The notes under the pieces: generated by a model
Told to the model about the DNA's origin: nothing
The model's input: only the letters and a program-made list of their open reading frames with translations
Database searches by the model: none
NCBI GenBank assembly: GCA_004346645.1
Contig: SMDA01000005.1
Span: forward strand, 124,001 to 188,000
Length of the DNA: 64,000 bases
Source: Gulbenkiania mobilis
Lineage (GTDB): Bacteria; Pseudomonadota; Gammaproteobacteria; Burkholderiales; Chromobacteriaceae
Direction: 5' to 3'
Translations under genes and position numbers: made by a program
Shown: positions 1-7,830 of the stretch, one piece after another
Layout: each line of letters starts with the position of its first letter
Numbering within the stretch: position 1 is the first letter of the stretch

Positions 1-558
1 CCGCACCAAGGTGTCACCAGGGAAGCAATTCCAGCCATTGGGCGGGTAGTGCGTCTGCCAGAAAGCATCGTCCGCCGGGCGCACCACGCCGTTCAGCGCC
101 TGGTGATGCGGGCGGGGGTGGCGCACCGAGTCCGAATGCTTGTACATCCAGTAGCGGTAGCCGCCGGCCTTCAACTGCGCCAGGCGCCCGGCGCTGTAGC
201 TGGTCAAGAGGTTGGTTTCGTAAATCACCCGCGTGCGCCAGGCTTCGCCCGCCTTGCTGCCTTCGCCGGTCCAGCCGTACCAACCCCGGTCGCTCACGAT
301 CTGCTTGAAGCGATTCCTGAACTGCGCCAGCGTCTCGCCCTGGGCAATCGCCGCATCCACGGCGCCGGCCAGATCAGCCAGCAGGTCGGCCTTGGCCGCC
401 CCCGCCACCATGAAGGCGCGGTCGTGCTGGCTTTTCCATAGATCGCGCCAGGTGGCCGTCGGCACCTGGTTGCCCAGCTTGCCGCGAAAGAAGGCCACCT
501 GCTCGGCAAAGGGTCGGCGCAGGGCAAAAGCCAGCTTCGGATCAGAGGCCACGGGCAT
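1..558 (-). CDS. Mu gpF-like head morphogenesis protein, 3' end outside window, probable intein start
   Basis: 186 codons are visible with no stop. The start ATG overlaps the end of the preceding zinc-finger gene by 17 bases. The C-terminal visible part (about residues 140-180) has the gpF/SPP1 gp7 signature: a Y-E-T-N helix, HSDSVRHPRPHH, and WQTHYPPNGWNC. Family members continue after GWNC with a second basic-Cys element (CRC). Here the frame instead reads C-F-P-G-D-T-L-V-R up to position 1, which fits block A of Hint/intein domains, whose catalytic Cys1 opens the intein. The minor head protein assists capsid assembly and DNA ejection. Head-protein identity is clear; the intein is inferred from nine residues. 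Confidence 0.85.
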   Translation of the reverse strand, partial: MPVASDPKLAFALRRPFAEQVAFFRGKLGNQVPTATWRDLWKSQHDRAFMVAGAAKADLLADLAGAVDAAIAQGETLAQFRNRFKQIVSDRGWYGWTGEGSKAGEAWRTRVIYETNLLTSYSAGRLAQLKAGGYRYWMYKHSDSVRHPRPHHQALNGVVRPADDAFWQTHYPPNGWNCFPGDTLVR

Positions 559-748
559 TGGCCCACTCCCAGTCATCCCGGCATTCGGCATCGCACCAGC
601 GGGCGTTGTCTGTCACCACATGGCCGCACCACAGGCAAAAGCCCGTCGGCTGCGCATCCTGCTTGCCGGCAGCGCGGCAGATTTCCGCCACGGCGGCACT
701 CGCCATCATCGCCACCAGGTCGTTGGCGCGGTCGATTTCATCGGCCAT
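542..748 (-). CDS. Small TraR/DksA-like zinc-finger phage protein
   Basis: A 68-residue protein with a predicted helical N-terminus followed by a four-cysteine zinc finger: C38-x2-C41 and C52-x3-C56, the last followed by R-D-D-W-E. This is the arrangement of short phage proteins related to the TraR/DksA zinc finger. It overlaps the portal stop by 11 bases and the gpF-like start by 17 bases, so it is probably translationally coupled within the head operon. It lacks the acidic DksA coiled-coil tip in any obvious form, so action on RNA polymerase is only a possibility. A structural zinc role is equally open. Confidence 0.75.
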   Translation of the reverse strand: MADEIDRANDLVAMMASAAVAEICRAAGKQDAQPTGFCLWCGHVVTDNARWCDAECRDDWEWANARGL

Positions 749-2315
749 CGCCGGACTCCTCTTTCACATCCAGCCGCCCAGCCAGATCGGCGGCGGCAAA
801 GCCCATCGCCATGATCTCGGCCAGCTCATCCGTGGGCAGGTCGCCGTAGGCGGACAGCAGGCGCTCACGCAGGGCCTCCAGGCTTTCCGCCTCATCGGCC
901 AGGGCCTGCACCCGCTCCAGAATCTCCTCCCAGGCAATGCGGGCCTCGGCCTGCATCTGGGCCACCTGCGCCGTCACCGGCGTGGGGTCGGCGTCTTTCG
1001 GCTCGGCGTGGATGGGCGAACCCGAAGTTTCCGCATGGTTCGCCAATGGCTTCGCCGCCGGTTCGCCAGTCGGATTGTTGCGGCCAACGGGCTCGGGCTT
1101 GGGCTTTTCTTCCCACTCGCCGCCATAGGTCTCGGTCAGGTATTTCAGACTGGGCACAAAGCCCATGTCGAAGATGGCCTTGTCGCGCACGATGCGCCGG
1201 TCCAGGTCTTCGTCGTCAAAGACGCGCCACACCTGCGGCACGGCGGCGCCGGGGAAATTCCACTCGGTGAGCCAGGTCGACACGCTGTCGCAGAAGCTGG
1301 CCGAAAGCACGTCGGCATCGGCCTGTAGAATCGCGTCCTTCACCCGCTCGCGCTCGCTGTCGTTGCCCAGCTTGCCGGCGGTGCCTTCCACGGTGGCGGT
1401 CTGCCCCAGGGAAACCTTCAGGATGGCGCGGTCCATGGCGGCAATGAAGCCGGCGTGGTCCGCCGTGCCGGCGCGGGTCGCCTCCAGCAGCTCGGCCGCC
1501 ATGCCCTCGGGCAGGATCACCGTGGAATCGCGCACCACCGCTTGCAGGGCTGCCAGCAGCTTGTTCTGCTCTTCCTCGCTGGTGCCGCCGGGATAGCGCC
1601 CAAGCACCGTCGGGGTGCCGAACTTTTCCAGATAGACGGCCCAGAAGCGCAAGGCGTTGCGCTTCATCCACACCGGCCAGTAGAGGTAGTGCGCCAGGCC
1701 CAGCCCATAAGGCGCATCGAAATGATCAGCGCCGAAACGCGCCACCCAGAACTTGCGCTCCGGCAGCAGCTCGCCCGGCCAGGGGTTTTCCAGGGTCTTC
1801 AGGCGCAGGCGGGATTCGCCGTCGAAGCCGAAGCGGCGGCGGTTCCTCACGCGAATGTCCGCAATGCCCACCTTGCCACCGTCGGCCCGCCAGATGACCT
1901 CCGCCACGGAGAAGCCGTAGAACACGCCCGATAGCATCTGCGCCGTGACGTTATCCCATTGCAGCGCATCCAGCTCGCCCTGGAGGAAGTCGGCGGCGGC
2001 CTTGTCGATGGCCCGCTTGCCGCCCGGCCGCACCTGCCAGGGGCGGGCAATCACGCCATGCACGCGCTGATTGACGGCAGCGCGCACGGTGTCGTCGCGG
2101 ATCACTTCATCATAGGTGCGGTAATCGCCGCCGCCGCGTTCGAGCAGCACCGTGTCATCCACGGGGGCCAGTTGCAGCGGGTAGAGCCAGCCACGGGTAA
2201 TGTCGCGCCCGTCCCGGCTGGCGGCAATCTCCTGCTTGTCGGCCTTCGTGGCCGCAAAGTCGGCCACGGCGCCCGGCGCTGGCCGTCTGGAGCGGGTTTT
2301 CGTTGGTTTAGCCAT
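738..2315 (-). CDS. Portal protein (Mu gp29-like, DUF935)
   Basis: A 525-residue protein of the usual length for the Mu gp29/DUF935 portal family. The portal forms the dodecameric vertex through which DNA is packaged. Supporting features include an internal segment with YLYWPVWMKRNALRFWAVYLEKFGTP near residues 205-230 and P-E-G-M-A-A-E-L-L near 270, which match conserved family stretches. It starts 8 bases inside the terminase gene end and its stop overlaps the downstream zinc-finger gene, the normal terminase-portal-gpF order. The C-terminal 80 residues are acidic and helical. Confidence 0.93.
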   Translation of the reverse strand: MAKPTKTRSRRPAPGAVADFAATKADKQEIAASRDGRDITRGWLYPLQLAPVDDTVLLERGGGDYRTYDEVIRDDTVRAAVNQRVHGVIARPWQVRPGGKRAIDKAAADFLQGELDALQWDNVTAQMLSGVFYGFSVAEVIWRADGGKVGIADIRVRNRRRFGFDGESRLRLKTLENPWPGELLPERKFWVARFGADHFDAPYGLGLAHYLYWPVWMKRNALRFWAVYLEKFGTPTVLGRYPGGTSEEEQNKLLAALQAVVRDSTVILPEGMAAELLEATRAGTADHAGFIAAMDRAILKVSLGQTATVEGTAGKLGNDSERERVKDAILQADADVLSASFCDSVSTWLTEWNFPGAAVPQVWRVFDDEDLDRRIVRDKAIFDMGFVPSLKYLTETYGGEWEEKPKPEPVGRNNPTGEPAAKPLANHAETSGSPIHAEPKDADPTPVTAQVAQMQAEARIAWEEILERVQALADEAESLEALRERLLSAYGDLPTDELAEIMAMGFAAADLAGRLDVKEESGDGR

Positions 2316-3624
2316 AAAAGCCTTCCCAGTTGCTGTTGTAGGGCAGGCCGGCGGCTACTCGCTGGCCGGCGCTCTTGAATTCGATCGGCACGCGCGGCTG
2401 GTGCGCCGCTGCGGTCGCCAGGGCAATCGCCCAGAAGCGGTCGGCGTGGCCGTTCTCGCTGCGTTCCGCCACCAGGCGCGGCGCGCCCGTGGGGCCGGCC
2501 ACCCGCTGCACGCTGTGCAGGTCTTGCCGCAAGGTGGTATTGCCCACCGGCAGGCGCAGGCGCTTGTCTTCCATGCGCTCCTTCAGGGCCGTCGCCATGT
2601 CGAGCTTGCGCGCCACGGAGAACAGCACGCCTTCCACCCGGTAGCTGCCATGCCGGCGCTGCGCTTCCTGTACCGGCATTTCGCCCAGGCCGGTCTGGTC
2701 CAGCGCGGCGCGGGTGACGCGGTAATCCCGCATCACGCGGTCGAGCGTCGCCAGTTGTTCCGCAAAACTTGTCGCGCGCAATTCGATCAATTCCCGCAGC
2801 CACAGCACGTCGCCGACCTGCTCCAGCACGGCAATCACCGTGAGGTCGCCACGGGCGGCAAAGTCCATGCCCACATACACCGGCCCGCCCTGGTACACGC
2901 CGGGGGCGTCGGCATCCTCGCAGCCGTCGATGAGGTCATAGGGCAGCCAGGCGGTAGCCTCGTCCACGAACTGGCACTCGAACTCCTGCGCCCAGGCGAT
3001 GGGGTCGGCCATCGCGCGCTTGAGTTCGTCCACGTTGCGCGGCAGGCCGTCCGCCACGGCGTCGTGGATGGTGACCACGTGCCGGGAAAACAGGCTGTCC
3101 GGCGCGGTCATGATTTCGTAGAACTTGTCGCCCCGCCCGTTGGGGGTGGAAATCACCCGCAGCTTGAGGTCAGGGCGCGAGACCACCGGCAAGAGCGCCG
3201 TCCAGATGGCGCGGTTGTCCTGGTGGTGGGCAAATTCGTCGAGGATCAGGTTGTCGCTCATGCCGCGCGCGGTGGAAGGCTTGGCCGCCACGGCGCGGAT
3301 ATAGCTGCCACGTTGCCCGATGCGCACCACGTGGGCGAGCTCGTCCACATCCAGCGGCTCATCCAGCGCCTGGAACGCCTGCCCGATGGCGCGCAGGTGC
3401 AGCTTCACGCCATTGTCCATCGCATCCAGCGCCCGGTCGCGCGAGACGGAGAGGATCGTCCAGCGCGACACCCGCCCGGCGGTTTCCGCCTCCAGCACGT
3501 CCAGCACCGCCTCCAGGGTGGTGGTGAAGGTCTTGCCCGTCTGGCGGCTCCACATGCCCGCCTTGAAGCGGGCATCGTCGGCCAGATAGCGGCGCTGGTA
3601 GGGGTAGAGGATGGGGGGGCTCAT
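2308..3624 (-). CDS. Terminase large subunit (Mu gp28-like)
   Basis: 438 residues. A Walker A-type SRQTGKT lies at residues 26-32, and a Walker B-type hydrophobic run ending in LDEFAHH lies near residue 130. The nuclease domain begins around VGMDFAARGD near residue 245. The enzyme uses ATP to drive phage DNA into the prohead and cuts headful lengths. It follows the adenine methylase gene with a 4-base overlap and precedes the portal gene with an 8-base overlap. No frameshift or missing motif was seen. Confidence 0.93.
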   Translation of the reverse strand: MSPPILYPYQRRYLADDARFKAGMWSRQTGKTFTTTLEAVLDVLEAETAGRVSRWTILSVSRDRALDAMDNGVKLHLRAIGQAFQALDEPLDVDELAHVVRIGQRGSYIRAVAAKPSTARGMSDNLILDEFAHHQDNRAIWTALLPVVSRPDLKLRVISTPNGRGDKFYEIMTAPDSLFSRHVVTIHDAVADGLPRNVDELKRAMADPIAWAQEFECQFVDEATAWLPYDLIDGCEDADAPGVYQGGPVYVGMDFAARGDLTVIAVLEQVGDVLWLRELIELRATSFAEQLATLDRVMRDYRVTRAALDQTGLGEMPVQEAQRRHGSYRVEGVLFSVARKLDMATALKERMEDKRLRLPVGNTTLRQDLHSVQRVAGPTGAPRLVAERSENGHADRFWAIALATAAAHQPRVPIEFKSAGQRVAAGLPYNSNWEGFYG

Positions 3625-4391
3625 GGCGCGATCACGAGCTCCACGTAGTCACGCTTGGCGGCCTGATTCAGCGCGCGCACACGTCGCACCTCCTCGATGT
3701 GGCAGTCGCGATAGAGGTCGCGGATGAGGGGATGATCGCCGTAGGTCAGTATCCAGCGTCCGCGCACGGATCGCAGCCGCTCGCGCAGCGCGGCGTGGTC
3801 GTCAGCGCTGAAGGCGTGGTCATAGATCTGCTGGTCGCCGTCCGCATAGGGTGGGTCCAGGAAAAACACCGTTCCCTCCCCGTCGTAGAGGTCGATCATG
3901 CGCTGCCATGGCAACTGCTCGATCATGACGCTTTGCAGACGCTGCGATACGGCGCGCATCTGGTCGACAAGCTTCGGGATCGGCTTGGCTGGGGCTGTCT
4001 TGCTGACACAGAAGCCGCGCCCGGCTCCACCCTGAAACCCTGAGTGCCGAACCATGATCCAGCGTGCCGCGCGCTGGATGTCAGTCTCGCCTGGATGCGT
4101 CGCCCGCCACCGTAGCCGCTCGCCGCGGTGCATGAGCATGAAGGACAGCTCGCGCTCCAGTTCGTCCGGGTGGTATTTGGCGCAGCGCATCACGTTGGCG
4201 AGTCCGCCATCGATGTCGTTCCAGGCCTCGACCTTGCTGCGTGGCTTGGCCAGAAGCACCGCGCCCATGCCGCCGAACGGCTCGACGTAGCAGGTGTGCT
4301 CGGGCAGCATGGCGATGATGCGGCGCGCCAGCCAGCGCTTGCCGCCCACGTACCTCAGAAATGGTGTTACCGGCTTGTGCTCACCCGCCAT
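3621..4391 (-). CDS. Phage DNA adenine methyltransferase (D12/Dam class)
   Basis: 256 residues with the order of D12-class N6-adenine methylases: an N-terminal F-L-R-Y-V-G-G-K-R segment (residues 11-19) at the AdoMet pocket, E-P-F-G-G-M-G-A (37-44), and catalytic DPPY at 179-182. It probably methylates adenine in phage DNA, which may protect it from restriction or tune regulation. It sits between the small and large terminase genes, overlapping both, a place where Mu itself has no gene, so it looks like an acquired cargo gene fused into the packaging operon. The target sequence cannot be read from the protein. Confidence 0.93.
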   Translation of the reverse strand: MAGEHKPVTPFLRYVGGKRWLARRIIAMLPEHTCYVEPFGGMGAVLLAKPRSKVEAWNDIDGGLANVMRCAKYHPDELERELSFMLMHRGERLRWRATHPGETDIQRAARWIMVRHSGFQGGAGRGFCVSKTAPAKPIPKLVDQMRAVSQRLQSVMIEQLPWQRMIDLYDGEGTVFFLDPPYADGDQQIYDHAFSADDHAALRERLRSVRGRWILTYGDHPLIRDLYRDCHIEEVRRVRALNQAAKRDYVELVIAP

Positions 4392-4908
4392 ACAACCCCT
4401 CCCTTACCGCTCTAAGCGTCTCGGCATCGAGCGTGCGGCCGGCGCGTCCGGCCTCGCGCTCGATGGCGTCCAGTTTCGTTTTCACTTCATCGGCCCACTT
4501 CTTTTGTCCGATGCTGGCCCGGCTGGCCTCGGCAATCGCCCGCGCCGCCTGGCTTAAAATCTTCACCTGGTCGGCGGGGTCGGCATCCTGCGCTTCGGTC
4601 ACTCGGGTCATGGCCTCAAAGAGGCTCGATTGCACCATCCGCAGCACGGCCGCGCTGTGCTCGTCGGCTTCATCGGGGGCGGATTGCGCAATCAGCCGCG
4701 CCGCCTCGGTGCTGGCCTTGATGCGCGACATGACGTTTTGCAGGCGCTGGTCGTAGCGATGCACGGCGGCATGGCTGATTTCAAAGCCTTGCTCCTTCAG
4801 CCAGGCCGACAGCGCCATGTAGCCGCCGTGGGTCTTGTCCAGCAGCAGGCGCTCTAGCTGGGTTTTCAGATCGGCAGGCAGGCTGTCGATTTTGGGTCGG
4901 CGGGCCAT
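4381..4908 (-). CDS. Terminase small subunit (Mu gp27-like, DUF3486)
   Basis: 175 residues starting M-A-R-R-P-K-I-D-S-L-P, the usual opening of the DUF3486/Mu gp27 family. An N-terminal helix-turn-helix-like part (A-L-S-A-W-L-K-E-Q-G-F-E-I-S-H-A-A-V-H-R-Y, about residues 32-52) is followed by a long helical region. It is thought to recognise phage DNA for packaging together with the large subunit. The start codon shares one base with the stop of the upstream DUF2513-like gene, and the end overlaps the methylase gene by 11 bases. Confidence 0.9.
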   Translation of the reverse strand: MARRPKIDSLPADLKTQLERLLLDKTHGGYMALSAWLKEQGFEISHAAVHRYDQRLQNVMSRIKASTEAARLIAQSAPDEADEHSAAVLRMVQSSLFEAMTRVTEAQDADPADQVKILSQAARAIAEASRASIGQKKWADEVKTKLDAIEREAGRAGRTLDAETLRAVREGLYGG

Positions 4909-5243
4909 TACGCGCCCCCCAGAATGATTCTGGCAAGCTGCCCGATGGCATCCATCGTCAGGGCCACGCCACGCCGCTTGGCCTCATCCTTGATCTGCTG
5001 AAAAAATCCTTCTTTGCGCAGGATTTCCGCCAGGTCGTGCCCGGCCCACGTCAAGCCCATCAGCCGATCAGGCCACACCTTCGGATCGCCCTTGACCAGT
5101 CCGGCCTCTGCAAGCATCCAGAAATACTCAACCGCTTCGTCAGCCTCAAGGCCAGGGATGTCATCCCGGCCAACGGAGCGCCCCTTGGGCGCATCCTCAA
5201 CCGCCCGGAGCACGGCGCGAATCTTGTCCCAGTCGCGGCGCAT
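4908..5243 (-). CDS. DUF2513-like phage protein
   Basis: 111 residues. The opening M-R-R-D-W-D-K-I-R-A-V-L and the central L-M-G-L-T-W-A-G-H-D-L-A-E-I match the pattern of DUF2513 proteins, which have winged-helix-like character and are common in phages. Function is unknown. It lies between the gp26-like and gp27-like genes, with one base of stop/start sharing downstream, so it is part of the same transcript. Confidence 0.8.
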   Translation of the reverse strand: MRRDWDKIRAVLRAVEDAPKGRSVGRDDIPGLEADEAVEYFWMLAEAGLVKGDPKVWPDRLMGLTWAGHDLAEILRKEGFFQQIKDEAKRRGVALTMDAIGQLARIILGGA

Positions 5244-5244
5244 G

Positions 5245-5565
5245 TCACCACCTCGGCGGGCGGGCGATGTCGGGCGGGCAGTCGGCGCGGTATTCCACCA
5301 GGCTCTCGCCCTCCGCCGTCAGTTCCGCCCACCACACGGGGCCGCTCTTGCCAATCGCCACCAGGCCGCGCTTTTCCAGGCTGCACAATTCAGCGCGCAC
5401 CTGGTCGGCCGTGGAGCGCAGCAGCACGTCACGCGCCGTCATCAAGAGCACATGCTCATTCACGCCATAAGGCCGCCCGTGCCACAGCGCCGACAGCAGG
5501 ATCCAGCGCAGCGCCTCGCGCTCGGCCCGCGCCATGTCGATGGCGGCATCAATTCTGTTTTGCAT
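5245..5565 (-). CDS. Mu gp26-position conserved phage protein
   Basis: 106 residues, mostly helical, with a winged-helix-like middle (V-L-L-R-S-T-A-D-Q-V-R-A-E-L-C-S-L-E-K-R, about residues 47-66) ending in a short hydrophilic tail. Position between the membrane coiled-coil gene and DUF2513-like gene corresponds to the small proteins preceding the Mu terminase. It may bind DNA, but no named function can be supported. Start ATG lies 17 bases inside the upstream gene. Confidence 0.8.
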   Translation of the reverse strand: MQNRIDAAIDMARAEREALRWILLSALWHGRPYGVNEHVLLMTARDVLLRSTADQVRAELCSLEKRGLVAIGKSGPVWWAELTAEGESLVEYRADCPPDIARPPRW

Positions 5566-5857
5566 TCATCACCCCCCGGATGTCGATCAGCACTTCGGTC
5601 AGGCGGTCGATCTTGGCGTTGATCGTGGTGTATTCGCGGATCGCATCCTCGCGCCGCTGGTAATGCAAGGGCAGTTCCGCCATCAGCCGTTCAAAGCGGC
5701 CTTCCAGGTCGTCGATACGCTTCAAACGGGTTTCGATCTCGTCGATCATGCGCCCGGCAAACCACTTCAACAGGCCGAACACGCCCCCCAGCACGATGCC
5801 GGAAACGCTCAATAGCCAGGTAATGGGGATGCCGTCGGCAATCTGATATTCAGTCAT
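5549..5857 (-). CDS. Small membrane protein with coiled coil (gp25-position)
   Basis: 102 residues from the ATG that overlaps the Rz stop as ATGA. One hydrophobic segment near residues 13-33 (I-T-W-L-L-S-V-S-G-I-V-L-G-G-V-F-G-L-L) is followed by a long charged coiled coil. It sits directly after the spanin genes and before the packaging genes. Proteins of this layout in Mu-like phages are sometimes labelled holin-like, but a single membrane helix plus coiled coil is not diagnostic. Confidence 0.8.
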   Translation of the reverse strand: MTEYQIADGIPITWLLSVSGIVLGGVFGLLKWFAGRMIDEIETRLKRIDDLEGRFERLMAELPLHYQRREDAIREYTTINAKIDRLTEVLIDIRGVMNAKQN

Positions 5858-6104
5858 TGCGGCCACCCGTCGAGGAGGAGCCGGACATCGGCGGCATGGC
5901 CGTCAGCCTGCTGCGCCAGATCAAGATATGTTGCCGCGCACTCGCCGAGTAGCTCTCGGGCGGGATCGGGGTTGAGACCGTCGGCGCCGCCGGCAGCGAG
6001 GGACAGGCCGTAGGGCTGGGCAAGGGTGTCGCGCAGCCGCTCAAGCTCAGTGCGAGCAGCGCGATGATCGGCGCGCACCCGCGCCAGGGTTTGTTGATGC
6101 GCAT
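5850..6104 (-). CDS. Rz1-like outer-membrane spanin lipoprotein, nested in Rz
   Basis: 84 residues in a different frame inside the Rz gene. It has a basic start, a hydrophobic stretch, and the lipobox L-S-L-S-G-C followed by a proline-rich region, the hallmark of Rz1. The ATG at 6104 is preferred because GAGG lies a few bases upstream; an ATG at 6116 is the alternative. Mature Rz1 would be anchored in the outer membrane and pair with Rz across the periplasm to fuse membranes in the last step of lysis. It ends 4 bases beyond the Rz stop. Confidence 0.85.
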   Translation of the reverse strand: MRINKPWRGCAPIIALLALSLSGCATPLPSPTACPSLPAAPTVSTPIPPESYSASARQHILIWRSRLTAMPPMSGSSSTGGRND

Positions 6105-6342
6105 GGGTTGCCTCATGGATTCGCGTTTGAAAAATCCGCTCCTGCGCCCGCGCCGCTTCCTGCGCCGCCGCACGCGCGGCCTCCAGTTCGCTGCGCAGTT
6201 CGGCCTCGTGCCGGGCGCTCTCCAGCCGCACGTTATCCAGGCGCACGGCCTGAACAAACCAGACGGCGCACCCCGTGACCGCCGCCGCCAGGAGCGGGGT
6301 CGCCCACGGGCGCCAGCTTGCGACAATGGATACTGGCGTCAT
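5854..6342 (-). CDS. Rz-like inner-membrane spanin
   Basis: 162 residues from the second ATG. One N-terminal membrane anchor (about residues 11-33) is followed by a long alanine- and glutamate-rich coiled coil and a periplasmic C-terminus, the standard i-spanin layout. The gene overlaps the lysozyme gene end by 4 bases and contains the complete Rz1 frame. It works with Rz1 to disrupt the outer membrane during phage exit. Confidence 0.85.
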   Translation of the reverse strand: MTPVSIVASWRPWATPLLAAAVTGCAVWFVQAVRLDNVRLESARHEAELRSELEAARAAAQEAARAQERIFQTRIHEATHAHQQTLARVRADHRAARTELERLRDTLAQPYGLSLAAGGADGLNPDPARELLGECAATYLDLAQQADGHAADVRLLLDGWPQ

Positions 6343-6830
6343 GGCCGCCCCTCCGTGCACAGTTTGAATTCATCCTGCCGGCGCCTGACCAGCCCGGCCA
6401 TGACCCGGCCGCCCGCCCGGTTCCACTTGAGGATTTCGGCGCAGGCCGCGTCGTAGTTCGGCGGGGTTTCTTTCAGGCGCTTGACCAGCGTCGACCGGCA
6501 AAAGGCGCCTGTGCCGATGTTGTAGGTCAGCGAAACGTAGGCGTCCCACTCATGCGGGTAGAGCGGCACCGGCCCCAGGCAGGCTTTCATCTCGCGCTGC
6601 ATGCGGTCCACGTCTTGCCCCAGGCGCACCAGGGCACGCTCCACCGACATCTTGTCGCCGCGCGCTACCTTGCGCCCATCGGCATGGGTGGTGCTGCCAA
6701 AGCCCACGGTCTGCACGCCCACGCCGTCGTCGTAGGCGGTTTCCCGGTAGCCTTCGTGCACGGCGATGCCGATCAGGCCGGCAGCCGACAGGACAAGAAA
6801 GGAGGGGAGGAGTCGTCTCATGCCGTCCAT
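6339..6830 (-). CDS. Phage endolysin, glycoside hydrolase family 24, SAR type
   Basis: 163 residues. The T4-lysozyme-type catalytic triad spacing E-x8-D-x5-T is present: HEG, then D-D-G and V-Q-T-V-G-F-G. The N-terminus (R-R-L-L-P-S-F-L-V-L-S-A-A-G-L-I-G-I-A) is a weakly hydrophobic signal-arrest-release segment, so export may not need a holin pore. It cleaves the glycan chains of peptidoglycan. Starts at 6830 and 6821 are both possible. It is followed by Rz/Rz1, completing a lysis cassette. Confidence 0.92.
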   Translation of the reverse strand: MDGMRRLLPSFLVLSAAGLIGIAVHEGYRETAYDDGVGVQTVGFGSTTHADGRKVARGDKMSVERALVRLGQDVDRMQREMKACLGPVPLYPHEWDAYVSLTYNIGTGAFCRSTLVKRLKETPPNYDAACAEILKWNRAGGRVMAGLVRRRQDEFKLCTEGRP

Positions 6831-6904
6831 TCTGGCGGCATGGACTGAGCGGGCTGAATTAAAGGCGTTTAGCCCGTTTCGCCAGGGCAAGGCAGGGTGG
6901 CGGA

Positions 6905-7249
6905 TTACAGGCCCAGCTCGGCCTGGCGCTCTTTTTTGTCTTTTTCCCGCTGGCGGGCAATGATCTGATAGACGTACTGCACGGTGATGCCGAACTCGCG
7001 GGCCAGTTGCCGCTGGTTGTGCCCGGTGAATTTGCGCCACACCTCGATGTCGCGGCCATGCGCCGCCAGGCGGATGTCTTTGGGCACGTAGAAGTATTCG
7101 CCGCCGCAGGTTTCCAGCACCCGGCGCAGCACGTCATAAGCCGCCTGGTCGGCAGCCTCGGGGGCAAGCCCCAGCACTTCGGACAGTCCGGCGGCGATGG
7201 ATTCATGCAGGATCACCGCGCCTTCGGGCAGGGTCTCAGGCAGCGGCAT
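6905..7249 (-). CDS. mor: Mor-family middle/late transcription activator
   Basis: 114 residues from the ATG at 7249. The C-terminal half has the Mor/C signature: G-G-E-Y-F-Y-V-P-K, then a helix-turn-helix with R-K-F-T-G-H-N-Q-R-Q-L-A-R-E-F-G-I-T-V-Q. In Mu, Mor switches on middle genes by recruiting RNA polymerase. Its place at the end of the early block just upstream of the lysis and packaging genes fits this role. The longer frame upstream of 7249 is shadow sequence. Confidence 0.92.
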   Translation of the reverse strand: MPLPETLPEGAVILHESIAAGLSEVLGLAPEAADQAAYDVLRRVLETCGGEYFYVPKDIRLAAHGRDIEVWRKFTGHNQRQLAREFGITVQYVYQIIARQREKDKKERQAELGL

Positions 7250-7457
7250 GGGTCGCCTCCATGCGATAAAACCAGGTGTTGCCCTCGCGGCGGCAGGTAA
7301 TCGCCAGCCCGTTGTCACGCAATTCGGCAATGCAGGAATTCACGGCGCACACACCGGCGCCGATGATGATGTCGAGGGTGGAGTATTCTCGCCCGTCGGC
7401 GAGCAGATCAGCCACGCGCCTTAGGCGTGCGGAGTTTTTCAGGCGAGCCGCTTTCAT
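7236..7457 (-). CDS. Small winged-helix DNA-binding protein
   Basis: 73 residues: a basic N-terminus, then a helix-turn-helix-like region (S-T-L-D-I-I-I-G-A-G-V-C-A-V-N-S-C-I-A-E), and a closing wing R-R-E-G-N-T-W-F-Y-R-M. This is the short helix-turn-helix protein type that precedes Mor in several Mu-like phages. It overlaps the upstream gene end by 50 bases and the mor start by 14. The regulatory target is unknown. Confidence 0.78.
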   Translation of the reverse strand: MKAARLKNSARLRRVADLLADGREYSTLDIIIGAGVCAVNSCIAELRDNGLAITCRREGNTWFYRMEATHAAA

Positions 7458-7830
7458 GGCTGTGGGGCATCCTCAGCTTTTTGGTGATGCTGGCCAACAT
7501 CACCCGCGCCCTCTCGCGGTCTGCCTCCGTTGCCGGAGGCGCATGGAGTTTAAGCGGTTCCGGACGCGCCGGCAATGCCTCCAGCAAGTGCTTGGGGGCA
7601 GGCCAGCTTTCACGCACTCGCGCCAGGGTCATGAACGCCGTATGAAACCTTCCGGCATCCAGCGCTTCATCGTAGTCGCCACTCGCAGCAAGTGTTTCCG
7701 CCCAGATGCGCGTCACTTCGCCCATTGCCACGCCAGCCGGCGAGCCGTCGAGATTCAGAAGGCGCAGCCGCTCCATGTGATACTTGACGATCTCACCCAG
7801 CCAACGAGGAACTTTGACGTGGACCTTCAC
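7408..7830 (-). CDS. Conserved transposable-phage early protein
   Basis: 140 residues. The N-terminal half resembles a small compact domain opening K-V-H-V-K-V-P-R-W-L-G-E-I-V-K-Y; the C-terminal third is basic. It overlaps the zinc-finger gene upstream by 4 bases. I do not recognise a function. Base composition and coupling with neighbours support it as real. Confidence 0.7.
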   Translation of the reverse strand: MKVHVKVPRWLGEIVKYHMERLRLLNLDGSPAGVAMGEVTRIWAETLAASGDYDEALDAGRFHTAFMTLARVRESWPAPKHLLEALPARPEPLKLHAPPATEADRERARVMLASITKKLRMPHSHESGSPEKLRTPKARG

